Positions 15,934-24,442 are shown, counted from the first letter of the stretch. The stretch: DNA of 64,000 nucleotides from Streptomyces sp. SCL15-4 (GCF_033366695.1 NZ_JAOBTQ010000001.1:1550001-1614000); one strand, 5' to 3'. Made by a program: numbers and translations. Notes: generated from the sequence alone by a model not told the origin.

Positions 15934-17777
15934 GTCCGTGTGCCTGCCTTCGCTCGGGCGAGGTTCACGCCGCTGGCGATGATCCCGATGTGGCTGAACG
16001 CCTGGGGGAAGTTGCCCATGAACTCTCCAGTGCTGGGCTCGATCTGTTCCGGCAGTAGTCCGAGCGTGCTGGCACGGGCGCACAGCGAGGTGTACACCTT
16101 CTCGGCCTCCTCGATCCGGCCCTGGGCGGTCAGGTTGTCGGCCAGCCAGAAGCTGCACAGCACGAAGCCGCCCTCGTCGCCGGGCAGGCCGTCGGGCGAC
16201 TCCTCGTGGAGGTAGCGGTAGAGCAGGCCGTCGCCGGCCGACAGGCGTTCGGCCACGGCCGTGGTGGTCGCGGCCATCCGCGGGTGGTCGGCCGGCACCA
16301 CGTGGCGCAGCGGGAGCGCGAGCAGGCTCGCGTCGAGCGCGCCGCCGCCGTCCAGGTGCGCGCTCAGCGTCTGCGCGTCCTCGTCCCAGGACTCCTCCAG
16401 GATGCGCCGGCGCAGCCGGTCGGCCGAGGCACGCCAGGCTGTGGTCGGCCCGGGCAGTCCGAGCCGCTCGCCGATGTCCGCGGCCCGGGCCAGGGCCACC
16501 TGGCACATGCCGGCCGAGTACGTGAACACCCGACCGTCGCTGCGTACCTCCCAGATTCCCTGGTCCGGCCGGCGCCACGCCCGCCCCGCGGTTTCGGCCA
16601 GCTCCGCCAGGCCCGCCCACAGCGCGGGCTGCACCTCACGGCCGGAGCGCAGCCACTGGTCGGTGCGCAGCCACTGGTCGGCGCAGTCCAGGATCTCGCC
16701 GTAGACGTCGTGCTGGCGCTGATCGGCCGCGCCGTTGCCCCACCGCACCGGACCGGAGCGGCGGTACCCCTCCAGCTCGGTGTCCTCGATCTCCTCGGGC
16801 ACGGGGCCGCCATCGAGGTTGTACATGATCCGGGGGCTGCGGCTCTGCTCAACGGCGTCGAGGACCCAGCCGAGGAAGGCGTCCGCCTCGCCGGTGAAGC
16901 CGACGCGCCGCAGGGCGAACACGGCGTAGGCGGCGTCGCGGATCCAGGCGTAGCGGTAGTCCCAGTTGCGGACTCCGCCGACCGGCGCGGGCAGGGAGGA
17001 GGTGGGCGCCGCGACGACGGCGCCGTTGGTCCAGTCGTCGCACAGTTTCAGAGTGACGGCGGCACGCCGGACCAGTGCCTCCTGGGGACCGGAGTAGTCG
17101 AAGTGTCTCATCCAGCGCCGCCAGGCGTCGGCGGTGTCCGTGAGCATCGTGTCGGTCCGGAACCGGTGGTGGCGGTGGAAGCGGCCCCAGGACAGGACGA
17201 GGTCGAGGTGTTCGCCCTGTCGCAGGTCCTGGGTGCTGTGCAGGCCGGGCAGGGGGTGATTGGAGCGCAGGTGCAGGCGCAGGTCCGGCCGGCGAGAGGG
17301 TCGCAGTTCCAGGCCGCTGAAAAGCGTCTGGGTCGTGCCGCCGCCACGGGGCTCCAGGTCCACCCGCAGCCGCACGTGTCCGGAGAGGACCACGGCCGAC
17401 CGGACGAGCTCGCACCGTCCGGCTGGGGAGTCCTCGGTGAGGTCGGCGCCGGTGCGCACGGTCAGCGCGTCGGTGACCCGTACCAGGCCGGTGGTACTGC
17501 GCATCTCGGTGGTGAGTACACCGGTGTCGGGTTCGTAGCGCTGGCGGGCCTCCACCAGGTCCTGCGGCGCGAGGGTGAAATGGCCGCCTCGTGCGTGGTC
17601 CAGCAGGCCGCAGAACAGGGGGTCGGAGTCGAAACGGGGCAGGCACATCCACGGGATCGAACCGTCCAGGCCGACCAACGCGGCCGTCGTACCGTCCCCG
17701 ATGAGGCCGAGGTCCTCCAGCGGCAGGTAGCCCTCGCGCCTGCGGACCGGGCGGAACGGGGGGTCGGGATCGTGCAT
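15930..17777 (-). CDS. glycoside hydrolase family 15 protein (glucoamylase/trehalase-like)
   Basis: A 615-residue GH15 enzyme. An N-terminal beta-sandwich opens with GYLPLEDLGLIGDGTTAALV and SIPWMCLPRFDSDPLFCGLL. It is followed by an (alpha/alpha)6 barrel with VRNWDYRYAWIRDAAYAVFA (substrate-binding Arg/Trp/Asp) and FVLCSFWLADNLTAQGR near the end, holding the region of the catalytic base. Family members release glucose from alpha-glucans, and some actinobacterial ones are trehalases. No signal peptide is visible, so it acts inside the cell. An in-frame 18-bp tandem duplication lies at 16647-16682. It overlaps the zwf-like gene by four bases. Confidence 0.92.
   Translation of the reverse strand: MHDPDPPFRPVRRREGYLPLEDLGLIGDGTTAALVGLDGSIPWMCLPRFDSDPLFCGLLDHARGGHFTLAPQDLVEARQRYEPDTGVLTTEMRSTTGLVRVTDALTVRTGADLTEDSPAGRCELVRSAVVLSGHVRLRVDLEPRGGGTTQTLFSGLELRPSRRPDLRLHLRSNHPLPGLHSTQDLRQGEHLDLVLSWGRFHRHHRFRTDTMLTDTADAWRRWMRHFDYSGPQEALVRRAAVTLKLCDDWTNGAVVAAPTSSLPAPVGGVRNWDYRYAWIRDAAYAVFALRRVGFTGEADAFLGWVLDAVEQSRSPRIMYNLDGGPVPEEIEDTELEGYRRSGPVRWGNGAADQRQHDVYGEILDCADQWLRTDQWLRSGREVQPALWAGLAELAETAGRAWRRPDQGIWEVRSDGRVFTYSAGMCQVALARAADIGERLGLPGPTTAWRASADRLRRRILEESWDEDAQTLSAHLDGGGALDASLLALPLRHVVPADHPRMAATTTAVAERLSAGDGLLYRYLHEESPDGLPGDEGGFVLCSFWLADNLTAQGRIEEAEKVYTSLCARASTLGLLPEQIEPSTGEFMGNFPQAFSHIGIIASGVNLARAKAGTRT
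16647..16682 (-). repeat. in-frame 18-bp tandem duplication inside the GH15 gene
   Basis: Two adjacent copies of GCGCAGCCACTGGTCGG(T/C) differ at one base. In the protein they give DQWLR-TDQWLR near residues 366-377, six extra residues at a helix boundary. Because the frame is kept, the gene stays intact. A recent replication slippage is likely, and its variability between strains is unknown. Confidence 0.8.
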
Positions 17778-17846
17778 GGCTCCTCGCTTCCGCGGCGCCG
17801 CAAAGCACCGTCCGCCGCGCTGCGCAAGTCCGGGAAAGGACGCTGC

Positions 17847-18896
17847 CTAGAAAGTGATCAGCACCTTCACGACGTCTTCGAGCTTCTTGTCCGCGACCTC
17901 GAAGGCCCGCTCCATGTCGTCGAAGGAGAACGTGTGGGTGGTCATGCGCGTGGGGTCGATGCGCTTCGCCTCCACTACGCGCAGCAGCCGTTCCATGCGG
18001 AGCCGGCCTCCGGGGCAGAGCCCGGTCGCGATGGTCTGGTCCGCCATGCCGACGCCCCATTCGACGCGGGGGATGCTGATGAACTCGCCCTCGCCGAAGT
18101 AGCCGATGTTGGAGATGGTGCCGCCGGGCTTGGTGATCTTCACAGCGGTCTGGAACGTGATGTCCGCGCCCAGGGCCTCGATGGCGGTGTCGACCCCTTC
18201 TCCACCGGTCAGCTCACGGACCCGCTCGACGACGTCCTCGCTGGTGAAGTCCACGATCTCATCGGCGCCGTACTCGCGCGCCAGTTTCTGCCGACTGGGG
18301 ACCGACTCGACCCCGATGACCCGGCCGGCGCCGCGGAGCCTGGCCCCCGCCGTGGCCATCAGGCCCACCGGTCCCTGCGCGAGGACGGCGACCGTCCCGC
18401 CGATCGGGATGTTGCCCTTCTCCGCTCCCATGAATCCCGTCGACAGCATGTCGGCGCAGTAGACCGCCACGTCGTCACCGATCGTGTCGGGGATCCCGGC
18501 GAGATTGGCGTCGGCGTCGTTGACGTGGAAGTAATCGGCGAAGACCCCGTCCTTGCGGTTGGCGAACTTGAACCCGCCGAGCGGTCCGCCCGACTGCGAC
18601 GGGAACCCGTTCTGGGAGGCCATGTCGCCCCAGTCGGGGGTGATGGCGCCGACCAGCACGCGGTCGCCGGGCCGGAATTCCTTCACCTCGCTGCCCACCG
18701 CGTGCACGATGCCGACGGCTTCGTGGCCCAGCGTCAGGTTCTTCCTCGGGCCGATGCCGCCGTGAACGGTGTGGGAATCGGATGTGCAGATCAGGGCACT
18801 GGTCGTCCGCACCACCGCGTCGCCTGGGCCCGGCTCCGGAACGGGCTTCTCCATGAAGCCCGTCCGTCCGATTTCCTTCATCACGAACGCCTTCAT
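17847..18896 (-). CDS. NAD(P)-dependent secondary alcohol dehydrogenase (zinc, TbADH/CbADH-like)
   Basis: A 349-residue medium-chain zinc dehydrogenase closest to the clostridial and thermoanaerobacter isopropanol dehydrogenases. It starts MKAFVMKEIGRTGFMEKPVP. The catalytic zinc ligands are Cys in ALICTSDSHT, His/Glu in LGHEAVGIV and Asp in VYCADMLSTG. The PRVEWGVGMADQTI and TGLCPGGRLRMERLL stretches match that subgroup. As in that subgroup, the four-cysteine structural zinc loop appears absent. Start 18896 (with GGAGG upstream) fits the homologues better than 18923. It heads the GH15-zwf-gntK group, 69 bases before GH15. The substrate is unknown. Confidence 0.88.
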   Translation of the reverse strand: MKAFVMKEIGRTGFMEKPVPEPGPGDAVVRTTSALICTSDSHTVHGGIGPRKNLTLGHEAVGIVHAVGSEVKEFRPGDRVLVGAITPDWGDMASQNGFPSQSGGPLGGFKFANRKDGVFADYFHVNDADANLAGIPDTIGDDVAVYCADMLSTGFMGAEKGNIPIGGTVAVLAQGPVGLMATAGARLRGAGRVIGVESVPSRQKLAREYGADEIVDFTSEDVVERVRELTGGEGVDTAIEALGADITFQTAVKITKPGGTISNIGYFGEGEFISIPRVEWGVGMADQTIATGLCPGGRLRMERLLRVVEAKRIDPTRMTTHTFSFDDMERAFEVADKKLEDVVKVLITF

Positions 18897-19182
18897 CCGC
18901 CCGCCCTTCCTCCACCGGCTCACTGCCGGCCGCGACGACGGTGAGCCGGCCGCATCGACTCCGGTCTTGGCGTCAGCTCTTCACTCCTGCCACTGTCGCA
19001 GGGTCCGAGTCCGCTCGCGACTCGACCGGACGATGCCCGGTCAGGCGACGCGGGCGTGCGGAAGGGTTCGGTGAAATGGCCTCGGTGAGGTGACCTGGGT
19101 GACACGCCTGTCCCGGTACTGGCCCCGGCGGCGAAAGCGGCCCTGCCGGCGTCGGGCCACGCGCGCGAGGGCGGAGGACGCT

Positions 19183-20075
19183 GTGGGTGACGAACGCACG
19201 GATCGAGCCTTCATCAGATCGTTCACATCATCGGGTGGCCGCGGCATCGTGGTGGCCGCCGTGCATCCGAAGACGGGAGCGCTGACCGAAATCGGCGTTG
19301 TCGATGCCCTACCGGACCCGTCCTACCTGACTGCCGATCACGACCGGTCCTCTACACCGTCTCCGAGACGGCACAGGGCTCGGTCGCCGCCTACGACATC
19401 GCCGATCCCGAACCGCGACCCCTCGAGGTCCCCGTGGCAGTGCGAGGGGATGCGCCCACCCAGCTGTCGGTGGTGCGTGGTCACCGCTGACCGCCAATCA
19501 CGCCTCCCGGCAGCGTCACCGTGCTCTCCCTCGCCGCCGACGGCGGCCTGCGAACCACCGGGGACGTGCGGCACTACACGGGCAGCGGACCTGACCCCGC
19601 CCGCCAGTCCGGCCGCGTCACCTGGCCTTCCGGCCGTCCGGAAGCCACGCCCGCGTTCTCGGAGAACTCGATGCGGCCGTCACCGTGTGCCGCTGGGACG
19701 CCGCCGCCGGCGTGCTCGAACCGGTGGGCACGGCACTCTCGTTCCCGGGTGGCACCGACGAGGCCGTCTCTCCCCCGGCACCGGTCGTCTCACCCGACGG
19801 CCGCCGTCTGTGGGCGGCGGTCCGCGGCACCGGCACCATCACCGTCCTTGCGCTCGACGCGACCGGCGAGCGAGCGGAGTCGGTCGCGTCGGTTCCGTGC
19901 GGAGGTCGATGGCCGCGCGACCTGGTCCTGCACCGTTCCGGCGCGCGGCTGTACGCGGCCGACGAACGCTCAAGCGACGTCACACGGCTGGACCCGGACC
20001 CCGCGACCGGCGTCCCGCGACGCGCCGGTTCCCTGCCGGTGCCGGCGGCGTCCGGCACCGTGATCGCCCGACGGC
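19183..20075 (+). pseudogene. lactonase (YbhE/Pgl-type beta-propeller), frameshifted and internally deleted
   Basis: Three different frames carry consecutive pieces of one seven-bladed lactonase. Frame one gives FIRSFTSSGGRGIVVAAVHP to YLTADHD (19183-19343). A second gives VLYTVSETAQGSVAAYDIA up to a stop at 19488, then SVTVLSLAADGGLRTTG. A third gives LGELDAAVTVCRWDAAAG through CGGRWPRDLVLHRSGARLY to VPAAS near 20065. At least two frameshifts, one stop and a missing middle section are needed to explain this. The intact family hydrolyses 6-phosphogluconolactone or similar lactones. It lies just beyond the alcohol-dehydrogenase/zwf/gntK operon, where a lactonase would make metabolic sense. Confidence 0.85.
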
Positions 20076-20098
20076 AGCGCACGCGCACCCGGCTCCAC

Positions 20099-20908
20099 TC
20101 AGGATCCGCCGCGGACGACGGCGACCGGGCAGTGCGCGTGGTGCAACAGCACCTGGCTGACCGACCCCAGGAGCATCCCGGAAAACCCGCCGCGCCCCCT
20201 GGCGCCGGCCACCATCAATTGGGCGCTCCTGCTGGCCTGGACCAGGACCTCGCGGGTCTCGCCGCTAAGCACTTCCTGTCGGACCGTCACGTCCGGACAG
20301 CTCTCCGCGCGTCCGGCGACCGCCTGGGCCAGCAGGCGCTCCGGGCTCTCCACGCCCGTACCGGCCGGTGCGTGGTCCGGCAGCCACGCGTGCACGGCGA
20401 CGAGGTCGGATCCCCGCCTCTCCGCCTCGGCGAAGGCGAATTCGACCGCCTTCTCGCCCTCTGGGGAGCCGTCGACGGCCAGCACGACGGGCCCGGAGCA
20501 GTCCGGCTCCTCGCGGATCACCAGCACCGGACAGTGGCTGTGGGCGGCCAGGGATACCGCCGTCGAGCCCAGCAGCATGCCGACGAAGCCCCCGATGCCC
20601 CGGCGGCCGACGACCACGAGGTCCGCGGCGCGCGACTCGGCCACCAGCACCGACACCGCACCGCCGATCATCACGGCTTCGTCGACCTTCACCCCGGGCG
20701 CCACACGCCGAGCATCCTGTGCGGCGTCGTGCGCCAGCATGTTGAGCGGCGACGGGTCCAGCGGTGCGTACATGGGCCCGACCGGCCAGCTGAAGGCGTG
20801 CACCACACGCAGCTCCGCACCGCGCCGCTCAGCCTCCCGAGCGGCCTGAACCACCGCGGCATGGCTCGACGACGAGCCGTCCACACCTACGACGACCATG
20901 CTGCCCAC
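20099..20908 (-). CDS. universal stress protein, tandem UspA domains
   Basis: A 269-residue protein with two Usp domains. The first runs from MVVVGVDGSSSSHAAVVQAA to HCPVLVIRE. The second starts VVLAVDGSPEGEKAVEFAFA and contains GARGRGGFSGMLLGSVSQ. Both halves keep the ATP-binding G-2x-G-9x-G(S/T) pattern (GRRGIGG...GST and GARGRGG...GSV). The GTG start has AAGGAGG just before it. It overlaps the end of the preceding secreted-protein frame by about 22 bases. Family roles are in survival under starvation, hypoxia or oxidative stress. Confidence 0.92.
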   Translation of the reverse strand: MGSMVVVGVDGSSSSHAAVVQAAREAERRGAELRVVHAFSWPVGPMYAPLDPSPLNMLAHDAAQDARRVAPGVKVDEAVMIGGAVSVLVAESRAADLVVVGRRGIGGFVGMLLGSTAVSLAAHSHCPVLVIREEPDCSGPVVLAVDGSPEGEKAVEFAFAEAERRGSDLVAVHAWLPDHAPAGTGVESPERLLAQAVAGRAESCPDVTVRQEVLSGETREVLVQASRSAQLMVAGARGRGGFSGMLLGSVSQVLLHHAHCPVAVVRGGS

Positions 20909-21441
20909 CGCGCCTCCTTACACACGTCGGTACCGTGGGCATGGGCGAGACAGGCCGTCGGATGGGCCCCTCGCGGCTGTCCGCTGAAGGCGATGGGCTG
21001 CTCCTTGTGGCCGGGCTCAAGGTTCGCCGCTTGCACGACGCAGGACGCCCTCTGGTTGGTCTTGTTCGTGATCGTCACCAGGGCGGCGGGCAGTCCACCG
21101 GTCCGGTTCCGGTGCAGGGTCTCGGACACAGCGTTGCCGCGGCCCTGAACGTTCTTGAGCGCACTGTCGGCGGCGGTGCCGGCCCGGGCGGCCTCGGCGT
21201 CGACGGATGCCTCGCATCCCAGGGCCCGGGCAGCCGCGGAGGATGCCGCTGCCGAGGCGGACGTGCGAGTGGAGGCGATGGTGGAAGCCGCCGAAGAGGT
21301 CGGCGCCGACCGTGGTGTGCCGGGAATGTTCTGACCGCCGCCGCGACCTGCCAGGGCGAGCGTCCCTACGGCGCAGCCACATGGCAACGCGACGGCTCGG
21401 TGGCCGAAGCGACGGGAGCTGCCGGGGAACCTTGGGGACAT
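20887..21441 (-). CDS. secreted hypothetical protein, possibly with a shifted C-terminus
   Basis: A 184-residue frame with AAAGGA before ATG 21441. The N-terminal stretch looks like an export signal (Arg-rich start, then AVALPCGCAVGTLALAG). An Ala/Ser/Thr-rich middle follows, then a globular-looking end with LVTITNKTNQRASCVVQAAN and LEPGHKEQPIAFSGQPRG. This resembles small Streptomyces secreted proteins that read NLxxGxxxxxPxAFS near the C-terminus. The last ~12 residues run into the usp start and look out of place, so a late frameshift is possible. Function is unknown. Confidence 0.5.
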   Translation of the reverse strand: MSPRFPGSSRRFGHRAVALPCGCAVGTLALAGRGGGQNIPGTPRSAPTSSAASTIASTRTSASAAASSAAARALGCEASVDAEAARAGTAADSALKNVQGRGNAVSETLHRNRTGGLPAALVTITNKTNQRASCVVQAANLEPGHKEQPIAFSGQPRGAHPTACLAHAHGTDVCKEARWAAWSS

Positions 21442-21839
21442 GTGCCATCCTTTGCGCCTTACACGGCCGAGCACACTCATCTTCCGCCCCGAGATCGCGA
21501 CCGGCGAGTCGACCATGGCCATTCGGAGAGGACGTGCACACTCCCCACGTCATGGTGCTGCTGCCAACCGGGGAAGTCTCTCCGTCTCCTCCTTGTTGGA
21601 GACCGAACGCGAACGCCTGCAACACCAATACGGTCCGACACCGTACGGCGCCATCGCGGACAGCCCCGCACAGACACTCCGCAGCGTGCGGACCTGGCTC
21701 GCGCGATGTCCACGGCGCTCGAAGAGGTCGCCCTGGCCGCCGGCTACGTCGCCCTCGGCCGCGACGACCGAGCCAGCCGGCACTCGAACTGGCACTGGCA
21801 CTGGCACGGAGGGAACCGATGTCCGTCTCTCCCGTCCGG
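21442..21839. other. ~400-bp stretch without a recognisable gene
   Basis: Several overlapping frames exist on both strands, but none has a ribosome site plus a believable protein. A (CTGGCA)3 short tandem repeat lies at about 21789-21806. A plus-strand fragment reading DLARAMSTALEEVALAAGYV (around 21697-21756) looks protein-like but has no start or continuation. The stretch fits the decayed surroundings and is best seen as gene debris. Confidence 0.4.
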
Positions 21840-22347
21840 CGCCGACGGACCCGTGCCCGGCGTCCGCATCCGGAGCAGGGCTCGTGCCGGGCCGGGTCGG
21901 CGGCATAGCAGCTCCAACACACCGGATTCCCCGCGTCGCTGGCTGCCACGACGCCGTCGCGTCAGCAGTGCGTGCACGGGCGCTTGCGGTCTTGTTCGGC
22001 ACAAGGCCGCACGCCCTGCCCTCGGCCCGCTGTTCGGGCAGCGGGCGGAGACGGCCGCAGCGCGCGCACCCCGGATCCGCACCGGGTGCCCGGACTGCTT
22101 CAGTCGGTCGAGGAGTCGCAGCAAAGAGGGCGGGATGTCCGCACTGCCGGCGGTCAGGGCGTCTGGGTGCCGCCGCAGAGTGGGCGTCGAGGCGGTGCAG
22201 CCCGATGTGCCGGTGAGCGTTGACCGCGGCCAGCGCCGCTGCGGCTTCACCCGGGCCGAGGCCGGGCAGCAGCTGGTGCAGGCGGGCCGTCGCCCGTGCA
22301 CACACCACATCGGGCGGTTCGGGCCTGCTCACGGGAGAGGTGGACAC
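21840..22347 (-). pseudogene. zinc-ribbon recombinase/integrase-like gene, N-terminal remnant
   Basis: Pieces of one protein appear in three frames on the minus strand: ATARLHQLLPGLGPGEAAAA, then HPDALTAGSADIPPSLLRLL with DRLKQSGHPVR, then GCARCGRLRPLPEQRAEGRAC, and finally PVCWSCYAADPARHEPCSGC. In this order they match, from memory, the N-terminal region and cysteine-rich zinc ribbons of large Streptomyces site-specific-integrase-like proteins (~700 residues). Only the first ~170 residues survive, with several frameshifts, and the recombinase domain is gone. It lies 238 bases from tRNA-Pro, a typical integration site. Confidence 0.65.
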
Positions 22348-22529
22348 CCCGCTCGGTCGGCAACGGCACCAGATCGGCAGTCTGGAACATGAAGATCACG
22401 GCCGTCGGCACAGCACTCTCCGCACACCTCAGCGCAGTCCGCGCCCCCGCTCCCTCCCGAGCCCGATCGCCATCACCCGCCGACACCGGTCAAGGGAGCC
22501 TGGCCCCCGACTGGCCCCGAAAACGATCA

Positions 22530-22563
22530 AGGGCCGGTCTCGGATGTCTCCGAAGCCGGCCCT
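22530..22563 (-). terminator. hairpin downstream of tRNA-Pro
   Basis: AGGGCCGGTCTCGGA and TCCGAAGCCGGCCCT form a 15-bp imperfect stem (two internal mismatches or wobbles) around TGTC. It starts 22 bases past the 3' end of the minus-strand tRNA, the expected place for its terminator. Confidence 0.7.
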
Positions 22564-22584
22564 CTGAACTGCGACTCTCTCGAG

Positions 22585-22658
<74 letters not shown>

Positions 22659-22744
22659 GTGCGGTCTGACCTGGGGTTTCCCCGGCCGAACGCGCAGGGA
22701 AACAATACCGCATTCGGCTCGGTGATCGCGCGCCCCTTTCGGCG

Positions 22745-22775
22745 TTGACCTCAAGTTTGGTTGAGGTTGCACGAT
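22745..22775 (+). promoter_or_regulatory. MerR/SoxR-type promoter of the split transketolase
   Basis: A -35 hexamer TTGACC (22745-22750) overlaps a perfect 7-bp inverted repeat ACCTCAA-GTTTGG-TTGAGGT (22748-22767). The -10 (CACGAT, 22770-22775) lies about 19 bases from the -35, the long spacing typical of MerR-family activated promoters. The CCTCAAGTT...TTGAGG core resembles SoxR operators. The transcription start would fall at or next to the ATG at 22783, and no ribosome site precedes that ATG, so the message may be leaderless. Confidence 0.7.
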
Positions 22776-22782
22776 CAACCGT

Positions 22783-23490
22783 ATGACGATCGCAACGGAA
22801 CAGTCCCGCACGTACGGCTACGACGACCTGCCCCGGCTGATGGCCCTGATGACCGGCGACGAGAAGCACGGCCCGGCGGCCACCTCCACGCTCGACGTGC
22901 TGTGGGTGCTCTACGACCGCGTGCTGCGGGTCACTCCCGAGCGGCGCACCGACCCCGGCCGGGACCGCTTCCTGCTCAGCAAGGGGCACGGGCCCATGGC
23001 CTACTACGCCGTGCTGGCCGCGAAGGGCTTCGTGCCCGTGGAGTGGCTGCCGGGGTTCGGGACGTACGACTCCCCGCTCGGGCACCATCCGGACCGGGTG
23101 CTCGTGCCGGGCGCCGAGATCGGCAGCGGGTCGCTCGGGCACGGGCTGCCGATCGGCGTGGGCACCGCGCTGGGCCTGCGCGCCCAGGGCCTGACCGATC
23201 CGGCGGTCTGGGTGCTGACCGGGGACGCCGAACTGGACGAGGGCAGCAACCACGAGGCGATCGCCTTCGCCGGGCCCGCCGGGCTGGACCGGCTGCACAC
23301 CGTCGTGATCGACAACTCCTCCGCCAGCCACGCGCTGCCCGGAGGCGTCGCCGCCCGGTTCCAGGCCGCCGGCTGGTCCGCGGTGACCGTGGACGGCCGC
23401 GACCACGAGGCCCTGTACGCCGCGTTCACCGCGCCGCATCCGGGCCGGCCGCACGTCGTCGTGGCCCGTGTCGAACCGAAGAACTCCTGA
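22783..23490 (+). CDS. transketolase, N-terminal (thiamine-diphosphate) subunit
   Basis: A 235-residue protein equal to the N-terminal third of transketolase. The segment RDRFLLSKGHGPMAYYAVLA and the diphosphate/metal motif GDAELDEGSNHEAI (GDG-type, here GDA) are present, as is IGSGSLGHGLPIGVG. In split transketolases the other subunit provides the pyrimidine-binding half. The ATG has no visible ribosome site, and a MerR/SoxR-like promoter lies immediately upstream. Transfer of two-carbon ketol units in the pentose phosphate pathway is the family reaction; the substrates of this pair are unknown. Confidence 0.9.
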   Translation: MTIATEQSRTYGYDDLPRLMALMTGDEKHGPAATSTLDVLWVLYDRVLRVTPERRTDPGRDRFLLSKGHGPMAYYAVLAAKGFVPVEWLPGFGTYDSPLGHHPDRVLVPGAEIGSGSLGHGLPIGVGTALGLRAQGLTDPAVWVLTGDAELDEGSNHEAIAFAGPAGLDRLHTVVIDNSSASHALPGGVAARFQAAGWSAVTVDGRDHEALYAAFTAPHPGRPHVVVARVEPKNS

Positions 23491-23521
23491 TCCTCCCCGC
23501 TCCCCGAAAGGGCTCTCTGTC

Positions 23522-24442
23522 ATGGACACCATGCGTGACCGCTTCGCACCCGTCGTCTCCCGGCTTCTGGACGAGGACCCCCGGGTCGCCGTCGTCCTCG
23601 CCGAGATCGGCCTCGACGGCTTCCGGGACGCCATGCGGCGCCATCCCGACCGGGTGATCAATGTCGGCATCCGCGAACAGCTGCTGGTCGGGGCGGCGGC
23701 GGGGCTGGCCCTCACCGGTCTGCGGCCCGTCGTGCACACCTTCGCCAGCTTTCTCGTGGAGCGGCCGTTCGAGCAGGTCAAGCTGGATCTGGGACACCAG
23801 GACACGGGTGCGGTGCTGGTGAGCGCCGCCGCCTCCTTCGACTGGCCGGCCGGCGGCTTCACCCATATGGCACCGGGTGATGTGGCCCTCCTGGACACGC
23901 TGGACGGCTGGAGTGTGCATGTGCCCGGGCATCCGGACGAGGCCGGGACGCTGCTGCGGCACGCGGTCGCCGCGGGCGACGACAAGGTGTACGTACGGCT
24001 GTCCGTGCAGTCCAACCGGCAGGCGCGGCCGATCGACGGGCAGCGCTTCGTCACGGTCCGCGAGGGCCGCTCGGGTGTCGTGGTCGCCGTCGGCCCGCTG
24101 CTGGACACCGTCCTCGCCGCCACGGAGGGGCTGGACGTGACCGTGCTGTACGCCACGACGGTACGGCCGTTCGACGCGGCCGGGCTGCGCCGGGCCACGG
24201 AGGCCGCCGGTACGGATGTGGTGCTGGTCGAGCCGTATCTGGCGGGGACCTCGGCGGCCGCGGCCGGCGAGGCGCTGTCCGATGTGCCGCACCGCGTGCT
24301 CGGCCTCGGCGTGGGCCGGCGCGAACTGCGCCGCTACGGCACGATCGAGGAGCACGTGGCCGCGCACGGCCTGGACGCGGCGAGCCTGCGGGAGCGGATC
24401 GGCGGGTTCGTGGGCGCCGGGCGGGTGCCGGTGGGCGGGTGA
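23522..24442 (+). CDS. transketolase, C-terminal subunit
   Basis: A 306-residue protein equal to the pyrimidine-binding and C-terminal domains of transketolase (like the second half of DXS/transketolase). Visible features are VINVGIREQLLVGAAAGLAL (the Glu that activates thiamine diphosphate is in IREQ), HTFASFLVERPFEQVKLDL and GGFTHMAPGDVALLDTL. ATG 23522 follows GAAAGGG and lies 31 bases behind the partner subunit's stop, so the pair forms one operon. It is convergent with the YjbR gene. Confidence 0.92.
   Translation: MDTMRDRFAPVVSRLLDEDPRVAVVLAEIGLDGFRDAMRRHPDRVINVGIREQLLVGAAAGLALTGLRPVVHTFASFLVERPFEQVKLDLGHQDTGAVLVSAAASFDWPAGGFTHMAPGDVALLDTLDGWSVHVPGHPDEAGTLLRHAVAAGDDKVYVRLSVQSNRQARPIDGQRFVTVREGRSGVVVAVGPLLDTVLAATEGLDVTVLYATTVRPFDAAGLRRATEAAGTDVVLVEPYLAGTSAAAAGEALSDVPHRVLGLGVGRRELRRYGTIEEHVAAHGLDAASLRERIGGFVGAGRVPVGG

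Noticed and set aside
16206..18944. 912-codon plus-strand open frame
   Set aside because: Antisense to the GH15 and alcohol dehydrogenase genes, with Gly/Val/Arg-rich sequence and no recognisable domain.
21490..21806. Plus-strand frame with LARAMSTALEEVALAAGYV
   Set aside because: Only about 25 residues look coding. No start, ribosome site or continuation; treated as debris.
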